This document shows positions 43,808 to 51,616 of a stretch of DNA of 64,000 nucleotides, piece by piece. The stretch comes from Paenibacillus sp. FSL H3-0469. Its GTDB lineage: Bacteria > Bacillota > Bacilli > Paenibacillales > Paenibacillaceae. The notes beneath the pieces are model-generated. The model was not told the origin of the DNA. It was given only the letters and a program-made list of their open reading frames with translations, and ran no database searches. The position numbers and the translations under genes are program-made. Position 1 is the first letter of the stretch; the number at the start of each line of letters is the position of its first letter. The stretch covers positions 5,580,001 through 5,644,000 of the forward strand of contig NZ_CP150302.1 of NCBI RefSeq assembly GCF_038051945.1. The letters run 5' to 3'.

Positions 43808-46234
43808 ATGATCAGAGATCAGGCCTTACAATATGCTGAGCAATACGCTGCCCAGGAGGAAGCACAGCATCATAAGGGGGATGGGCGCAGCAGTATCCAT
43901 TACCCTGCGCTGTTCCTGTTCCTGGGCGATAAGGTGACCCCGGCCATCGGCCCTGTGCTGGAACGCTGCCAGCGCAAATGGGACAATGCAGGCGGCGTGA
44001 TGGCGCTGCATGCCGGTTCGCACAACGGCAGCGGCAGTACGCAGGAGAAGGAAGGAGTCAAGGGGCGGATCGGCAGCGGAAACAGCAGCGTCCATGAACG
44101 TGTGATGCACATGACCCTGCCGGATACGGCAGGGCGTGATCCGCGTACGGTCCGGCGTGAGCTGTACCGTGAATTTCATGAGGATAGCCAGTATTTGGCC
44201 GGAATGAACCGGACGCTGCGCAGCTTAAGCAACAGCATAGCAGATTACGGACGGCTGTATTCTTCTTTTGACGTCATCCATCTGTCTGTCATTACACGGG
44301 TCGATGATCCGCAGAATGTGCTGTTGCCGGAGATCGTGCTGCTGGCCCGTGCGATTCTCAGCCAGTCGTTCAAATCGGTACAGATTGATTTGTACGCGCT
44401 GATTAACGAACGGGAGCAGGGGGATAACTTCGGCTATTCCAGCTCGGTCGGGCTGGCTTGTCTGCGTGAGCTGGACGGGATGCAGGCGGCAGATTATGCC
44501 TTAAGCGCTCCGCTGCTGGTGACGGAGGAAGGACTGTCCATTCCTGTGATGCATGGCCCTTCTCCGCTGTTCGATCTGGTCTATCTGCTCTCCGATAAGA
44601 ATGAGCGCGGACTGATGTCGGTCCACGGCATGGACGACAATTACGAGATTATCGCCCACATCAGCCTGCTCAAGAACCGGGTCCGGCCTGCGGCCGATCA
44701 GGCCTCCGGGCATGGCGGCTACAATAATATGACGTTCAAAAGCGGCATCCGCGGCAGCACAGGCAGGCAAGGCTACGCATCTGCCGGCTTCTCGGCGGTG
44801 CGGCGGCCGAACCGCCAGATTGCGCTGGCGGTGCTGTACCATGCGCTGCATTATCTGTCCGGGCGGCTGCGTGCAGGCCAACCCCGGAGTCTTAAGGAGC
44901 GGCAGGCGATGCTTGGCCTTGGAGCGGATACCCTGCGGGACCGCGCGGCAGAATTGCTGCCGGAGCAGTCCGCTCTCGCGGAGATGACCGGGCTGATGAG
45001 CCACGGACGTCCGTCCTATTCACAGCTGCGGATGCTCTCGCTGCGCGAGGCTGAGGAGCTGCTGTTCGGGGAAGGGGCGCAGGCGTACTTCCGCAGTAAT
45101 TTTGCGGAGGTGTCTGCTCGCAGGGCTGCCGGGATTGATCCGGCCCGGGAATGGACTGGAGTGCTGGCTGCCGAGGAGGCAGGGGCCTCCCCGGTCACCT
45201 TCTACCAGCTGGCGGAATGGACCAGTGAGAAGACAGGTGAGGGAGGCAGCGTGCTGCAGGCCTTGCGCCAGCATATGGGCGGCTTGCGTTCCGCTCTGCT
45301 CTCCGCGCAGGAGGAGCTGGAGCGGCTCTATGCAGAGAGCGTGGAGCGCCAGCCGTTCCAGCGGGTGCCGCTGCTGGACAAACGGACGGTGCGCAATTTC
45401 ATTCATTACCTGTTCGAGTCCGTCTACGGCAAGAAGTATGAGATTCTGCTGCTGGAGAGCGAACTGGCGCTCTGTCTCCGCTATGACGCTGCACTGGAGC
45501 AGCTGCACGCAGACAGCAGAACGAAGGTTGCGGCTATGGACGCATTGGAGGAGGAGCTGCACAGCGTGGCCCTCGCCAGCATCGGCCGCAGCAAAGAGAC
45601 CGTGGATCAGAACATCATGGAGTATTACCGCAGTGTGACGGACGAGGTCATGAAGGATATCGAGACCCGGCGCGGTGCGGGGATCTTCTTCAGCGAGCGG
45701 TTCATGGGCAGTCTCTCCGGGCTGCTGGTGAACGGAGGCGGCCAGGCTGTTGCCGAGCGGCTGATCGAGCTGTGCCGCCGGGAGCTGCTTACCGCGGGGC
45801 CGTTCACGCTTCCGTTCGAGGAAGAGCTGCTGCGGCGTGCCAATGTTGCAGCCGCCTACGAGAACCGGGATATCGTCTCCAAGGAGGAGCTGTTCAAGCA
45901 GCTCTACCGCAGTCTGGAGGAGGAGGCGGCGATGAATGTCCGCCTGTTCGAGTATACGCAGGAGCACCGCCATGAGGAGAAGTACTTCTTCGGCGACAGC
46001 TCCTCCGAATTTCTGCGTTATGCTTTCAGCGCCGATGAGACCACCCGCATCTACCGGCTCGGCTTCGTGCATGAGCAGCGCCGCAGCGGCGTGGAGAAGC
46101 TGAACCTGATGGGCGGCTTCCACCTGGAAGACCTGCTCTACTACCGCAACGGCAAGGTCTATTACGAGACTTATGCCGGCAACGGATACCAGCTCCACGG
46201 TCTGGAAGAGAAGCAGCTGCCGGAGATGAGATGA
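43808..46234 (+). CDS. Large partner protein of the tubulin-like GTPase, family not recognised
   Basis: An 808-aa soluble protein. The N-terminal part opens with YPALFLFLGDKVTPAIGPVLERCQRKW, and later FDVIHLSVITRVDDPQNVLLPEIVLLARAIL and SVQIDLYALINERE. These alternate strands and helices like a Rossmann-type fold, so it may be a divergent relative of the tubulin-like protein without the G-box. The rest is helical (ALRQHMGGLRSALLSAQEELERLYAESVER) with a C-terminal beta part. It starts 4 bp after the tubulin-like gene, so the two are surely co-expressed and probably form a complex. No enzyme motif was recognised. Confidence 0.75.
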   Translation: MIRDQALQYAEQYAAQEEAQHHKGDGRSSIHYPALFLFLGDKVTPAIGPVLERCQRKWDNAGGVMALHAGSHNGSGSTQEKEGVKGRIGSGNSSVHERVMHMTLPDTAGRDPRTVRRELYREFHEDSQYLAGMNRTLRSLSNSIADYGRLYSSFDVIHLSVITRVDDPQNVLLPEIVLLARAILSQSFKSVQIDLYALINEREQGDNFGYSSSVGLACLRELDGMQAADYALSAPLLVTEEGLSIPVMHGPSPLFDLVYLLSDKNERGLMSVHGMDDNYEIIAHISLLKNRVRPAADQASGHGGYNNMTFKSGIRGSTGRQGYASAGFSAVRRPNRQIALAVLYHALHYLSGRLRAGQPRSLKERQAMLGLGADTLRDRAAELLPEQSALAEMTGLMSHGRPSYSQLRMLSLREAEELLFGEGAQAYFRSNFAEVSARRAAGIDPAREWTGVLAAEEAGASPVTFYQLAEWTSEKTGEGGSVLQALRQHMGGLRSALLSAQEELERLYAESVERQPFQRVPLLDKRTVRNFIHYLFESVYGKKYEILLLESELALCLRYDAALEQLHADSRTKVAAMDALEEELHSVALASIGRSKETVDQNIMEYYRSVTDEVMKDIETRRGAGIFFSERFMGSLSGLLVNGGGQAVAERLIELCRRELLTAGPFTLPFEEELLRRANVAAAYENRDIVSKEELFKQLYRSLEEEAAMNVRLFEYTQEHRHEEKYFFGDSSSEFLRYAFSADETTRIYRLGFVHEQRRSGVEKLNLMGGFHLEDLLYYRNGKVYYETYAGNGYQLHGLEEKQLPEMR

Positions 46235-46239
46235 GTGGC

Positions 46240-46310
46240 GATTAGATATGATGAGTGCTGATGAGCGGAGATGGGACGAGTGCTGATGAGCGGAGACGGG
46301 ATGAGATGAG
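46240..46310. repeat. Short degenerate GATGAG-rich tandem repeat
   Basis: GAGTGCTGATGAGCGGAGAYGGGA occurs twice in tandem, with further partial GATGAG units on both sides. It begins right after the stop codon of the 808-aa gene. The remainder up to the 51-bp repeats holds no recognisable gene. Confidence 0.6.
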
Positions 46311-46409
46311 AAGAGTGCTATCACAAACTATTATATTTGGTCAGGCTACCACAACCGCAGGATCTATAGTCCACGCGAGTTCGGCGGCTGACCGGACGCT
46401 GCTGGAAGT

Positions 46410-46617
46410 GAGCCGGATGGCAGAAACAGAGGGACAAATCCCTCTGATGCTGGCGGAAATAGGCCGGATGGCAGAAAGAGAGGGATAAATCCCTCTGATG
46501 CTGGTGAAAGTGAGCCAAATGGCGGAATGAGAGGGATAAATCCCTCTGACGCTGGTGAAAGTGAGCCAAATGGCGGAATGAGGGGGATAAATCCCTTTGA
46601 TGCTAATGAGTGTGGGC
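46410..46617. repeat. 51-bp tandem repeats, type A, four units
   Basis: Four units with a core GAGGGATAAATCCCTC start their GGGA at 46431, 46482, 46533 and 46584, exactly 51 bp apart. The core is a palindrome able to form an 8-bp hairpin. The unit continues CTGATGCTGGTGAAAGTGAGCCAAATGGCGGAAT. Since 51 is divisible by three, frames stay open on both strands, but no ribosome site is seen. Confidence 0.9.
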
Positions 46618-46619
46618 AT

Positions 46620-46726
46620 AGTGCCCCTGATTTCACCGAAAGTGTGACGAACCGCCAAATGAGGAGCACTAATGCCCCAGAATTCTCCGAAAGTGTGCAA
46701 AACCACCAAATGAGGAGCACAAATGC
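46620..46726. repeat. 51-bp tandem repeats, type B, left part (interrupted by the IS)
   Basis: Units begin at 46620, 46671 and 46722 (spacing 51). The core is AATGCCCCTGATTTCACC, then GAAAGTGTGCCGAACCGCC and AAATGAGGAGCAC. The third unit breaks off after AATGC, where the IS3 element starts, and the array resumes at 47990. Types A and B share CCAAATG and GAG blocks and the same period. Confidence 0.9.
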
Positions 46727-46793
46727 TGTTAGTGTTAACCGTGGACACCCGTTAAGAGAATAGAGATAATTAGTTTAACGAGGAGGTGTCCCC

Positions 46794-47090
46794 ATGAGTG
46801 GAACACGGAGAAGCTACAATGAAGAATACAAAAGACAGACCGTCAAGTACATCCAGGAGCAGACGAAAACGGTAGCGGAATTGGCCCTGGAGCTGGACAT
46901 CCCCGCCAAAACGTTGCATAAATGGCTAGGACAGTATCGGCAGTTTGAGAATGAGCCCATCATTACTCCAGACAAATACAGAGAGCTGGAACGTCAACTG
47001 AAGGAGAGGGAGCGAGAGCTCGCAGACCTGACCGAAGAGATGGCCATCCTAAAAAAAGCAGTGCACATCTTCAGCAACCCAAAGAACTGA
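46794..47090 (+). CDS. IS3-family transposase OrfA
   Basis: A 98-aa protein with an N-terminal helix-turn-helix (RRSYNEEYKRQTVKYIQEQ ... VAELALELDIPAKTLHKWL) that recognises the IS ends, and a leucine-zipper-like tail (YRELERQLKERERELADLTEEMAILKK). ATG 46794 follows GAGGAGGTG. A run of seven A followed by G (47051-47058) near the 3' end sits where a -1 frameshift would join it to OrfB. After the slip the frame reads on without a stop into OrfB. Confidence 0.92.
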   Translation: MSGTRRSYNEEYKRQTVKYIQEQTKTVAELALELDIPAKTLHKWLGQYRQFENEPIITPDKYRELERQLKERERELADLTEEMAILKKAVHIFSNPKN

Positions 47091-47128
47091 GATTTCAGCT
47101 TATTGAAGATCATCGCTCCGAGTTCCCT

Positions 47129-47959
47129 GTGGAGAAGATGTGCCGTGTCTTTCAGGTGTCCCGGAGCGGTTATTACAAATGGAGAACAGCAGAACCTAGC
47201 CCCCAAGCCACCCGCAAAGCGTTGCTATTAAAGCGGATAGCCTATCATTTCCATGACTCTAAGGGTCGCTATGGCAGTCCCAAAATCAAGGTTCTCCTCG
47301 AACGTGAAGGGCACCGGGTCAGTGAACGCACCGTAGGAAAGTATATGAAGGAACTCGGTCTGCGCTCTTGTGTCGCGAAACGATTTCGGGTATGCACCAC
47401 CGACTCCAACCATCCGTTACCCATTGCCCCCAACCTGTTGAACCAGCAATTTCACACGGAAAAGCCGAACCAGACGTGGGTGGCGGATATCACCTACATT
47501 CCCTGCCGGGAAGGACGGATGTACTTGGCGAGCGTACTGGACCTGTGTACCCGGGAGATTGTCGGCTGGCGGCTTAGCGACCGGATGACCACTGACCTCG
47601 TACAAGGCGCTCTGGACGCTGCTTATCAGGCCAAACGCCCCGGGAAGGGCTTGATTCATCATTCGGATCGGGGCTCCCAGTACGCCTCTGCAGACTACCG
47701 GGAACGCCTAAAGTCGTACCAGATGACTGCAAGCATGAGCCGCAAAGGAAACTGTTATGATAACGCCTGTATCGAATCGTTTCACAGCCTCTTAAAAAAA
47801 GAGTTGGTGTACTGGAATCGATTTAAAACGAAGCAACAGGCGTATGATGCCATCTTCCAGTACATTGAATTTTTCTACAACCGCAAACGAATCCATGGGG
47901 CGCTGGGTTACGTTTCTCCGGTTCAGTTTGCAGCCACATTTAAGCGAAAAACGATGTAG
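47129..47959 (+). CDS. IS3-family transposase OrfB with DDE integrase core
   Basis: A 276-aa protein, probably made mainly as an OrfAB fusion through the slippage run at 47051. It has the HTH_21-type N-terminus (KMCRVFQVSRSGYYKWR) and then the integrase core with Asp in TWVADITYIP, Asp in IHHSDRGSQYAS and Glu in NACIESFHSLLKKEL, the D-D-E triad. The C-terminal IHGALGYVSPVQFA block is typical of IS3/IS150. The frame is open upstream of GTG 47129 to the end of orfA. No damage is visible. Confidence 0.92.
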   Translation: MEKMCRVFQVSRSGYYKWRTAEPSPQATRKALLLKRIAYHFHDSKGRYGSPKIKVLLEREGHRVSERTVGKYMKELGLRSCVAKRFRVCTTDSNHPLPIAPNLLNQQFHTEKPNQTWVADITYIPCREGRMYLASVLDLCTREIVGWRLSDRMTTDLVQGALDAAYQAKRPGKGLIHHSDRGSQYASADYRERLKSYQMTASMSRKGNCYDNACIESFHSLLKKELVYWNRFKTKQQAYDAIFQYIEFFYNRKRIHGALGYVSPVQFAATFKRKTM

Positions 47960-47989
47960 TTGTTGTCTACTTTCTTGACAGGAGTCCAA

Positions 47990-48165
47990 AATGCCCCTGA
48001 ATTCGCCGAGAGTATGCCGAACCGCCAAATGAGGAGCACTAATGCCCCTGATTTCACCGAAAGTGTGCCGAACCGCCAAATGAGGAGCACAAATGCCCCT
48101 GATTTCGCCGAAAGTGTGCCGAACCGCCAAATGAGGAGCATTAGTGCCCCTGATTACTGGAGGGG
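47990..48165. repeat. 51-bp tandem repeats, type B, right part
   Basis: Units at 47990, 48041, 48092 and a partial one at 48143, each 51 bp apart and very similar to those left of the IS. Translation in one frame gives a 17-residue period (PNRQMRSTNAPDFTESV). This reflects the repeat, since the other strand is open too. Further right, 48204-48243 holds three GGACCTGG-type units that can fold with GGCCC. No gene is present until 48368. Confidence 0.9.
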
Positions 48166-48367
48166 CGGCCGAAAATCCGAGGGTTCACTATAATAATGCC
48201 TGGGCTCAGGGACCTGGCCCTGGACCTGGCCCGGACCTGGACTCATCCCGAGCCTAACCATACAGGCTTCGTAGGACAATTCTCATTCATTCCACTGCCG
48301 GATGTGCAATAGAATGGAATGGGGAAGCGTGTGAAGATCAAGCTTTTCCCGGAAAGGATGAAATGCA

Positions 48368-49639
48368 ATGCAGCGAAAAATCAATCTGCTCCTGCTGCTG
48401 TTCAGTCTGCTCGGCGCGGGTGTAGCGTTTGTGCTCGGTGAGCTGCTGCTGGACCGCAGGCCGTATGATTTACCTCAGATGGTGCTGGTCGGCATTTATT
48501 TTGCCATCGTGGCCTTATGTGTTGGAATAGGCGCTTTGGTCGCAGAGACCATCTCGCCGAGGCTGAACGGACAGTCCTGGAAGCTGCGTTACCTGGGCAC
48601 CTCGTGGAAAATGTTCCCGCTCATGGTCGTGCTGCTGCTCGGCGTGGGTACGCTGACCGAGTTCGTGTACGAGCTGAACTTCGGCGGCAGCAAGCCGGTG
48701 AAGAATGTCGTCATGGTGATCGATGATTCCGGCAGCATGTCGCAGAGCGATCCGTCAGACAGGCGCTACGCGGCGGCCAAGAATCTGGTGCAGCAGCTCA
48801 AAAAAGACAACAAAGTCGCCGTAGTCACCTTCAGCAATGAAGCTTCCGTGGTCCAGCCGTTGCTCCCGCTCTCCAAAGAGGCGAACCGCGAGAAGGTGAT
48901 GGAGGTCATCAGCAGCCTGAAGACCACCGAAGGCGGAACGAATATCAGCGGCGCACTGGCTGAAGCAATGAAGGTGATTCATGAAGACGGCGCAGACCGC
49001 GGGGCGATGGTTATTCTTTTATCCGACGGCGTCAGCCAGTTCAATACCTCTACGGAGCTGACAGACTATGTGGCGCGTGGGATAAAAGTGAATACAATCG
49101 GGCTGGCCCTGGATGATCCGTCCGGCGCAAATCTGCTTCAGAGTATCGCCAGCGGTACCGGCGGACAGTATTATGATGTGGCCGATGCGAACCGGCTTGG
49201 CGACGTATTCCAGCAGATTTATGACCGTCTGGGGGACCGGACACTGCTGACCGAACGCAGCGACCAGACCGCAGACAGCCCTTATTATGCTGTGGTGCGT
49301 GTGCTGGCCTTGATGCTGCTCGGCACGGCGCTGGGTCTGGGCCTTGGCATTGTGTTCGATAACCGCCATCTGGCCCGGAGCTTCAGTATCGGGGGCGCGG
49401 TATCGGGACTTGTGGCAGGGCTGATTCTGGAATCCGGCTTGAACGGCGACACGCTCTGGGACCCTATGACCCGGCTGCTGGCGCTGCTCGTTCTGGCGGC
49501 TATTCTCACCTTGTTCACATATATCGTGCCTGTAGGGGAAGGGCGCTTGTCGCGCCGGGGAAGAGCTGCAGGGGCTGCTAATGCGCCTGTGGATAGCATT
49601 CATTCACCCCGCCGTAACCGCGGCAGTAAAGGGTTCTAA
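48368..49639 (+). CDS. Membrane-integral von Willebrand factor A protein
   Basis: A 423-aa protein. Three membrane segments lie in the first 95 residues (INLLLLLFSLLGAGVAFVLGELLL; MVLVGIYFAIVALCVGIGALV; MFPLMVVLLLGVGTLTEFVY). A vWA domain follows (residues ~113-280) with the metal site D119-D-S-G-S-M and the conserved GGTNISGALAEAM and LLSDGVSQ. Three more membrane segments follow (VVRVLALMLLGTALGLGLGIVF onward) and a basic tail. This arrangement puts the vWA domain outside the membrane or between spans. It starts the second half of the cluster beyond the IS element. The vWA domain resembles that of the first vWA gene only in fold. Confidence 0.88.
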   Translation: MQRKINLLLLLFSLLGAGVAFVLGELLLDRRPYDLPQMVLVGIYFAIVALCVGIGALVAETISPRLNGQSWKLRYLGTSWKMFPLMVVLLLGVGTLTEFVYELNFGGSKPVKNVVMVIDDSGSMSQSDPSDRRYAAAKNLVQQLKKDNKVAVVTFSNEASVVQPLLPLSKEANREKVMEVISSLKTTEGGTNISGALAEAMKVIHEDGADRGAMVILLSDGVSQFNTSTELTDYVARGIKVNTIGLALDDPSGANLLQSIASGTGGQYYDVADANRLGDVFQQIYDRLGDRTLLTERSDQTADSPYYAVVRVLALMLLGTALGLGLGIVFDNRHLARSFSIGGAVSGLVAGLILESGLNGDTLWDPMTRLLALLVLAAILTLFTYIVPVGEGRLSRRGRAAGAANAPVDSIHSPRRNRGSKGF

Positions 49640-49669
49640 AGCCAGATGCAGGGAAAGGGGCAGGTTGCC

Positions 49670-50305
49670 ATGAAGTACGCCGAGGCAGACGCTGGAGCAC
49701 CGGTGATTACCGAAGTTGTATCCAGAGTGGAGGACCGGTTCTGTACGCTGCGCTGGCGCTGGCCGGACGGTGTACAGGCGGTATATATTCATAAGGCCTC
49801 TGCGGAGGCGCCGGACGGTCATGAGCATCCGCCTCCGGGCATGAAGCTCTACACGCGTGAAGAATACAAAGCGAATAACGGATACCGGGACCGGCTGGAC
49901 GAGATCGGGATGGTGGCTTACACCATTTACGTGCGGCTCAGTGAGAATGGGGAGACGTTACTGGTCCGCCAGCAGGATGGCGGTAACCGGGCGCTCGTCA
50001 GTGCGGGCAAAGCGAGGATCTACTACGCGGTCCAGCACAAAAAAGGGTTGTTCAGCAAGCTGAAAACCGTGCAGATGACGATTACTGCCGAGGTGCCGGT
50101 GCCGAAGGAAGTGCTCTGCTACGTCAAAAAGCGGGATGCGCATCCATCCTCCAAGGAGGACGGTGCAAGATTCCCGTTCGTCCAGGACTTCGCTCCCGGG
50201 CGCAACCAGCTCCCGCCGATTGAGGTCGGCAAGGACGACTTCATCCGTATTTTTTTCACCGATGGGCCGAAATACGGGACGTATTATGAGCTGGTTCCCG
50301 AGTGA
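49670..50305 (+). CDS. Beta-sandwich-type protein, cluster-associated
   Basis: A 211-aa soluble protein. The predicted strands (CTLRWRWPDGVQAVYIHK; GMVAYTIYVRLSENGETLLVR; KARIYYAVQHKKG; VQMTITAEVPVPKEVLCYVKK; FIRIFFTDGPKYGTYYELVPE) suggest one or two fibronectin-III-like sandwiches, with W-R-W-P-D near the start. ATG 49670 follows AAAGGGG; an in-frame ATG at 49646 has no site. It sits between the vWA and GTPase genes with short gaps (30 and 48 bp), so it should be co-expressed and may be a docking subunit. No family name is claimed. Confidence 0.72.
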   Translation: MKYAEADAGAPVITEVVSRVEDRFCTLRWRWPDGVQAVYIHKASAEAPDGHEHPPPGMKLYTREEYKANNGYRDRLDEIGMVAYTIYVRLSENGETLLVRQQDGGNRALVSAGKARIYYAVQHKKGLFSKLKTVQMTITAEVPVPKEVLCYVKKRDAHPSSKEDGARFPFVQDFAPGRNQLPPIEVGKDDFIRIFFTDGPKYGTYYELVPE

Positions 50306-50353
50306 GCGGGAGCAGCATACCGGGTGCTGACACAACCCTGAGGAGGATGAGAA

Positions 50354-51616
50354 ATGTCTTTTTTTAGCCGTTTCATGAAGAAGAATCAGCCCGCAGCGAG
50401 GCCGCTGTATTACGATATTGTCTGCCCGTTCTGCTTCACGCGCTTTGAGCCGGAGGAAGTGGTGTTCCGGGCCATGCACAGCCGTGAGGATGATGAGAAT
50501 TATGCGCTCGGTGAGGATGATCTGCTGAATAAATACCGGGAGCGCTTCGGCCTCGATACGGTGGATGATATGGAAGCAGTTCTGCAGCCGGCGGATATCC
50601 CGGAGGAGTATCATCATTATACAGACAACGTCCTGACCGGGCTCACCGACCGTTATGGAGTGATGACCCGCAGACGGCTCTGTCCGTCCTGCCATAACGA
50701 ACTGCCTGTAACAGCAGGCAAGGTGCCTAGCAATATTATCTCGATTATCGGAGCTTCCCAGGTCGGGAAGTCTGTCTATATGACCTCGCTGATCCATACG
50801 CTACAGCATACAACGGCAGGGCATTTCGACGCAGCCTGTATGCCGCTGAATGCCGAGATCAGCCGCAAATTCCGTACCCTGTATGAGGAGCCGCTGTTCG
50901 AGCGCGGGGATCTGCTGGCGTCCACCCAGAAGGAGAAGATGCAGGAGCCGTTTATTTTCCAGTTTGTGTTCAAGGATGAGTCCAAGCCCCCGCTGACGCT
51001 GGTGTTCTTCGATGTCGCCGGTGAAGGAATGGTCGATCAGGATTACTTAGGCCTGCACGGCCAGCATATCAAGAACTCGGCAGGGATTCTGTTCATGGTC
51101 GATCCGCTGCAGATCCGTTCGGTCCGGGAGAAGATCCGCATTAACTTCGGCGACCGCCCGGGAGAGTGGGTATCGCAGTATGATGAGCCGCGTGATGTGG
51201 TGCTGACCATGTTCGGTGATTTCATCGCCTATCAGGAGAAGAGCAAGACCGAGATTCCGACCGCAGTCGTCCTGGCCAAAAGCGATATGCTCCACTCCCT
51301 CAAGGATGAGGATGGCGACTACATCAAGTCGAACAGCAATGTGTTCAACAACTACGTGCACCGCAAAACGCTGAATATGGACGAGTTCCACAACATCGAC
51401 GGTGAGATCCGGCGCTTCATTGAGAAGGTGGACCGTCCGTTCAAGGATACGATGGATGTGTATTTTGCCAATACGGGGTATTTCGCCGTGTCTGCGCTGG
51501 GCAGCAATCCGGTCAATCAGAAGGTGGAGGGTGTGGTCAGTCCGATCCGGGTCGATGAGCCGTTCATCTGGCTGCTGCACAAGCTGAATTATATTGAGGG
51601 GAGCGACGGGCCGTGA
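50354..51616 (+). CDS. P-loop GTPase with split zinc ribbon, cluster core
   Basis: A 420-aa protein. Two C-x-x-C knuckles (C24-P-F-C27 and C110-P-S-C113) flank a ~80-residue insert and probably bind one zinc. The GTPase domain has G1 GASQVGKS (133-140), G3 with D220-V-A-G-E-G and a G4-like A308-K-S-D. VFFDVAGEGMVDQDYLG and SAGILFMVDPLQIRS are typical of the GTPases found beside GAP1 proteins (double-GTPase-like groups, from memory). The gene has a GAGGAGG ribosome site. Its stop overlaps the next gene start (GTGA), so the GTPase and the GAP1-like protein are coupled. The target is unknown. Confidence 0.8.
   Translation: MSFFSRFMKKNQPAARPLYYDIVCPFCFTRFEPEEVVFRAMHSREDDENYALGEDDLLNKYRERFGLDTVDDMEAVLQPADIPEEYHHYTDNVLTGLTDRYGVMTRRRLCPSCHNELPVTAGKVPSNIISIIGASQVGKSVYMTSLIHTLQHTTAGHFDAACMPLNAEISRKFRTLYEEPLFERGDLLASTQKEKMQEPFIFQFVFKDESKPPLTLVFFDVAGEGMVDQDYLGLHGQHIKNSAGILFMVDPLQIRSVREKIRINFGDRPGEWVSQYDEPRDVVLTMFGDFIAYQEKSKTEIPTAVVLAKSDMLHSLKDEDGDYIKSNSNVFNNYVHRKTLNMDEFHNIDGEIRRFIEKVDRPFKDTMDVYFANTGYFAVSALGSNPVNQKVEGVVSPIRVDEPFIWLLHKLNYIEGSDGP

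Larger units (their letters stand above)
46727..47989 (+). mobile_element. IS3-family insertion sequence (IS150-like), complete
   Basis: Contains orfA and orfB in the IS3 arrangement. Imperfect terminal repeats are seen: TGGACACCCGTTAAGAGAATAG at 46742 and, reversed, TGGACTCCTGTCAAGAAAGTAG ending at 47988 (19 of 24 identical). About 15 bp outside the left repeat (46727-46741) belongs neither to the 51-bp array nor clearly to the repeat. AATGC occurs on both sides (46722-46726, 47990-47994) and the 51-bp array resumes exactly there, so it is the likely target duplication and the stated ends assume this. Both genes look intact, so the element may be active. Confidence 0.85.

Noticed and set aside
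46410..48165. A CRISPR-like array, because of regular repeats
   Set aside because: Units are contiguous 51-bp tandem copies with no unique spacers, and no cas genes are nearby.
47960..48193. A coding gene with a 17-residue repeat (MRSTNAPDFTESVPNRQ type)
   Set aside because: Both strands are open because the repeat length is divisible by three. There is no ribosome site and the frame simply follows the repeats. The same applies to the frame at 46527-46763.
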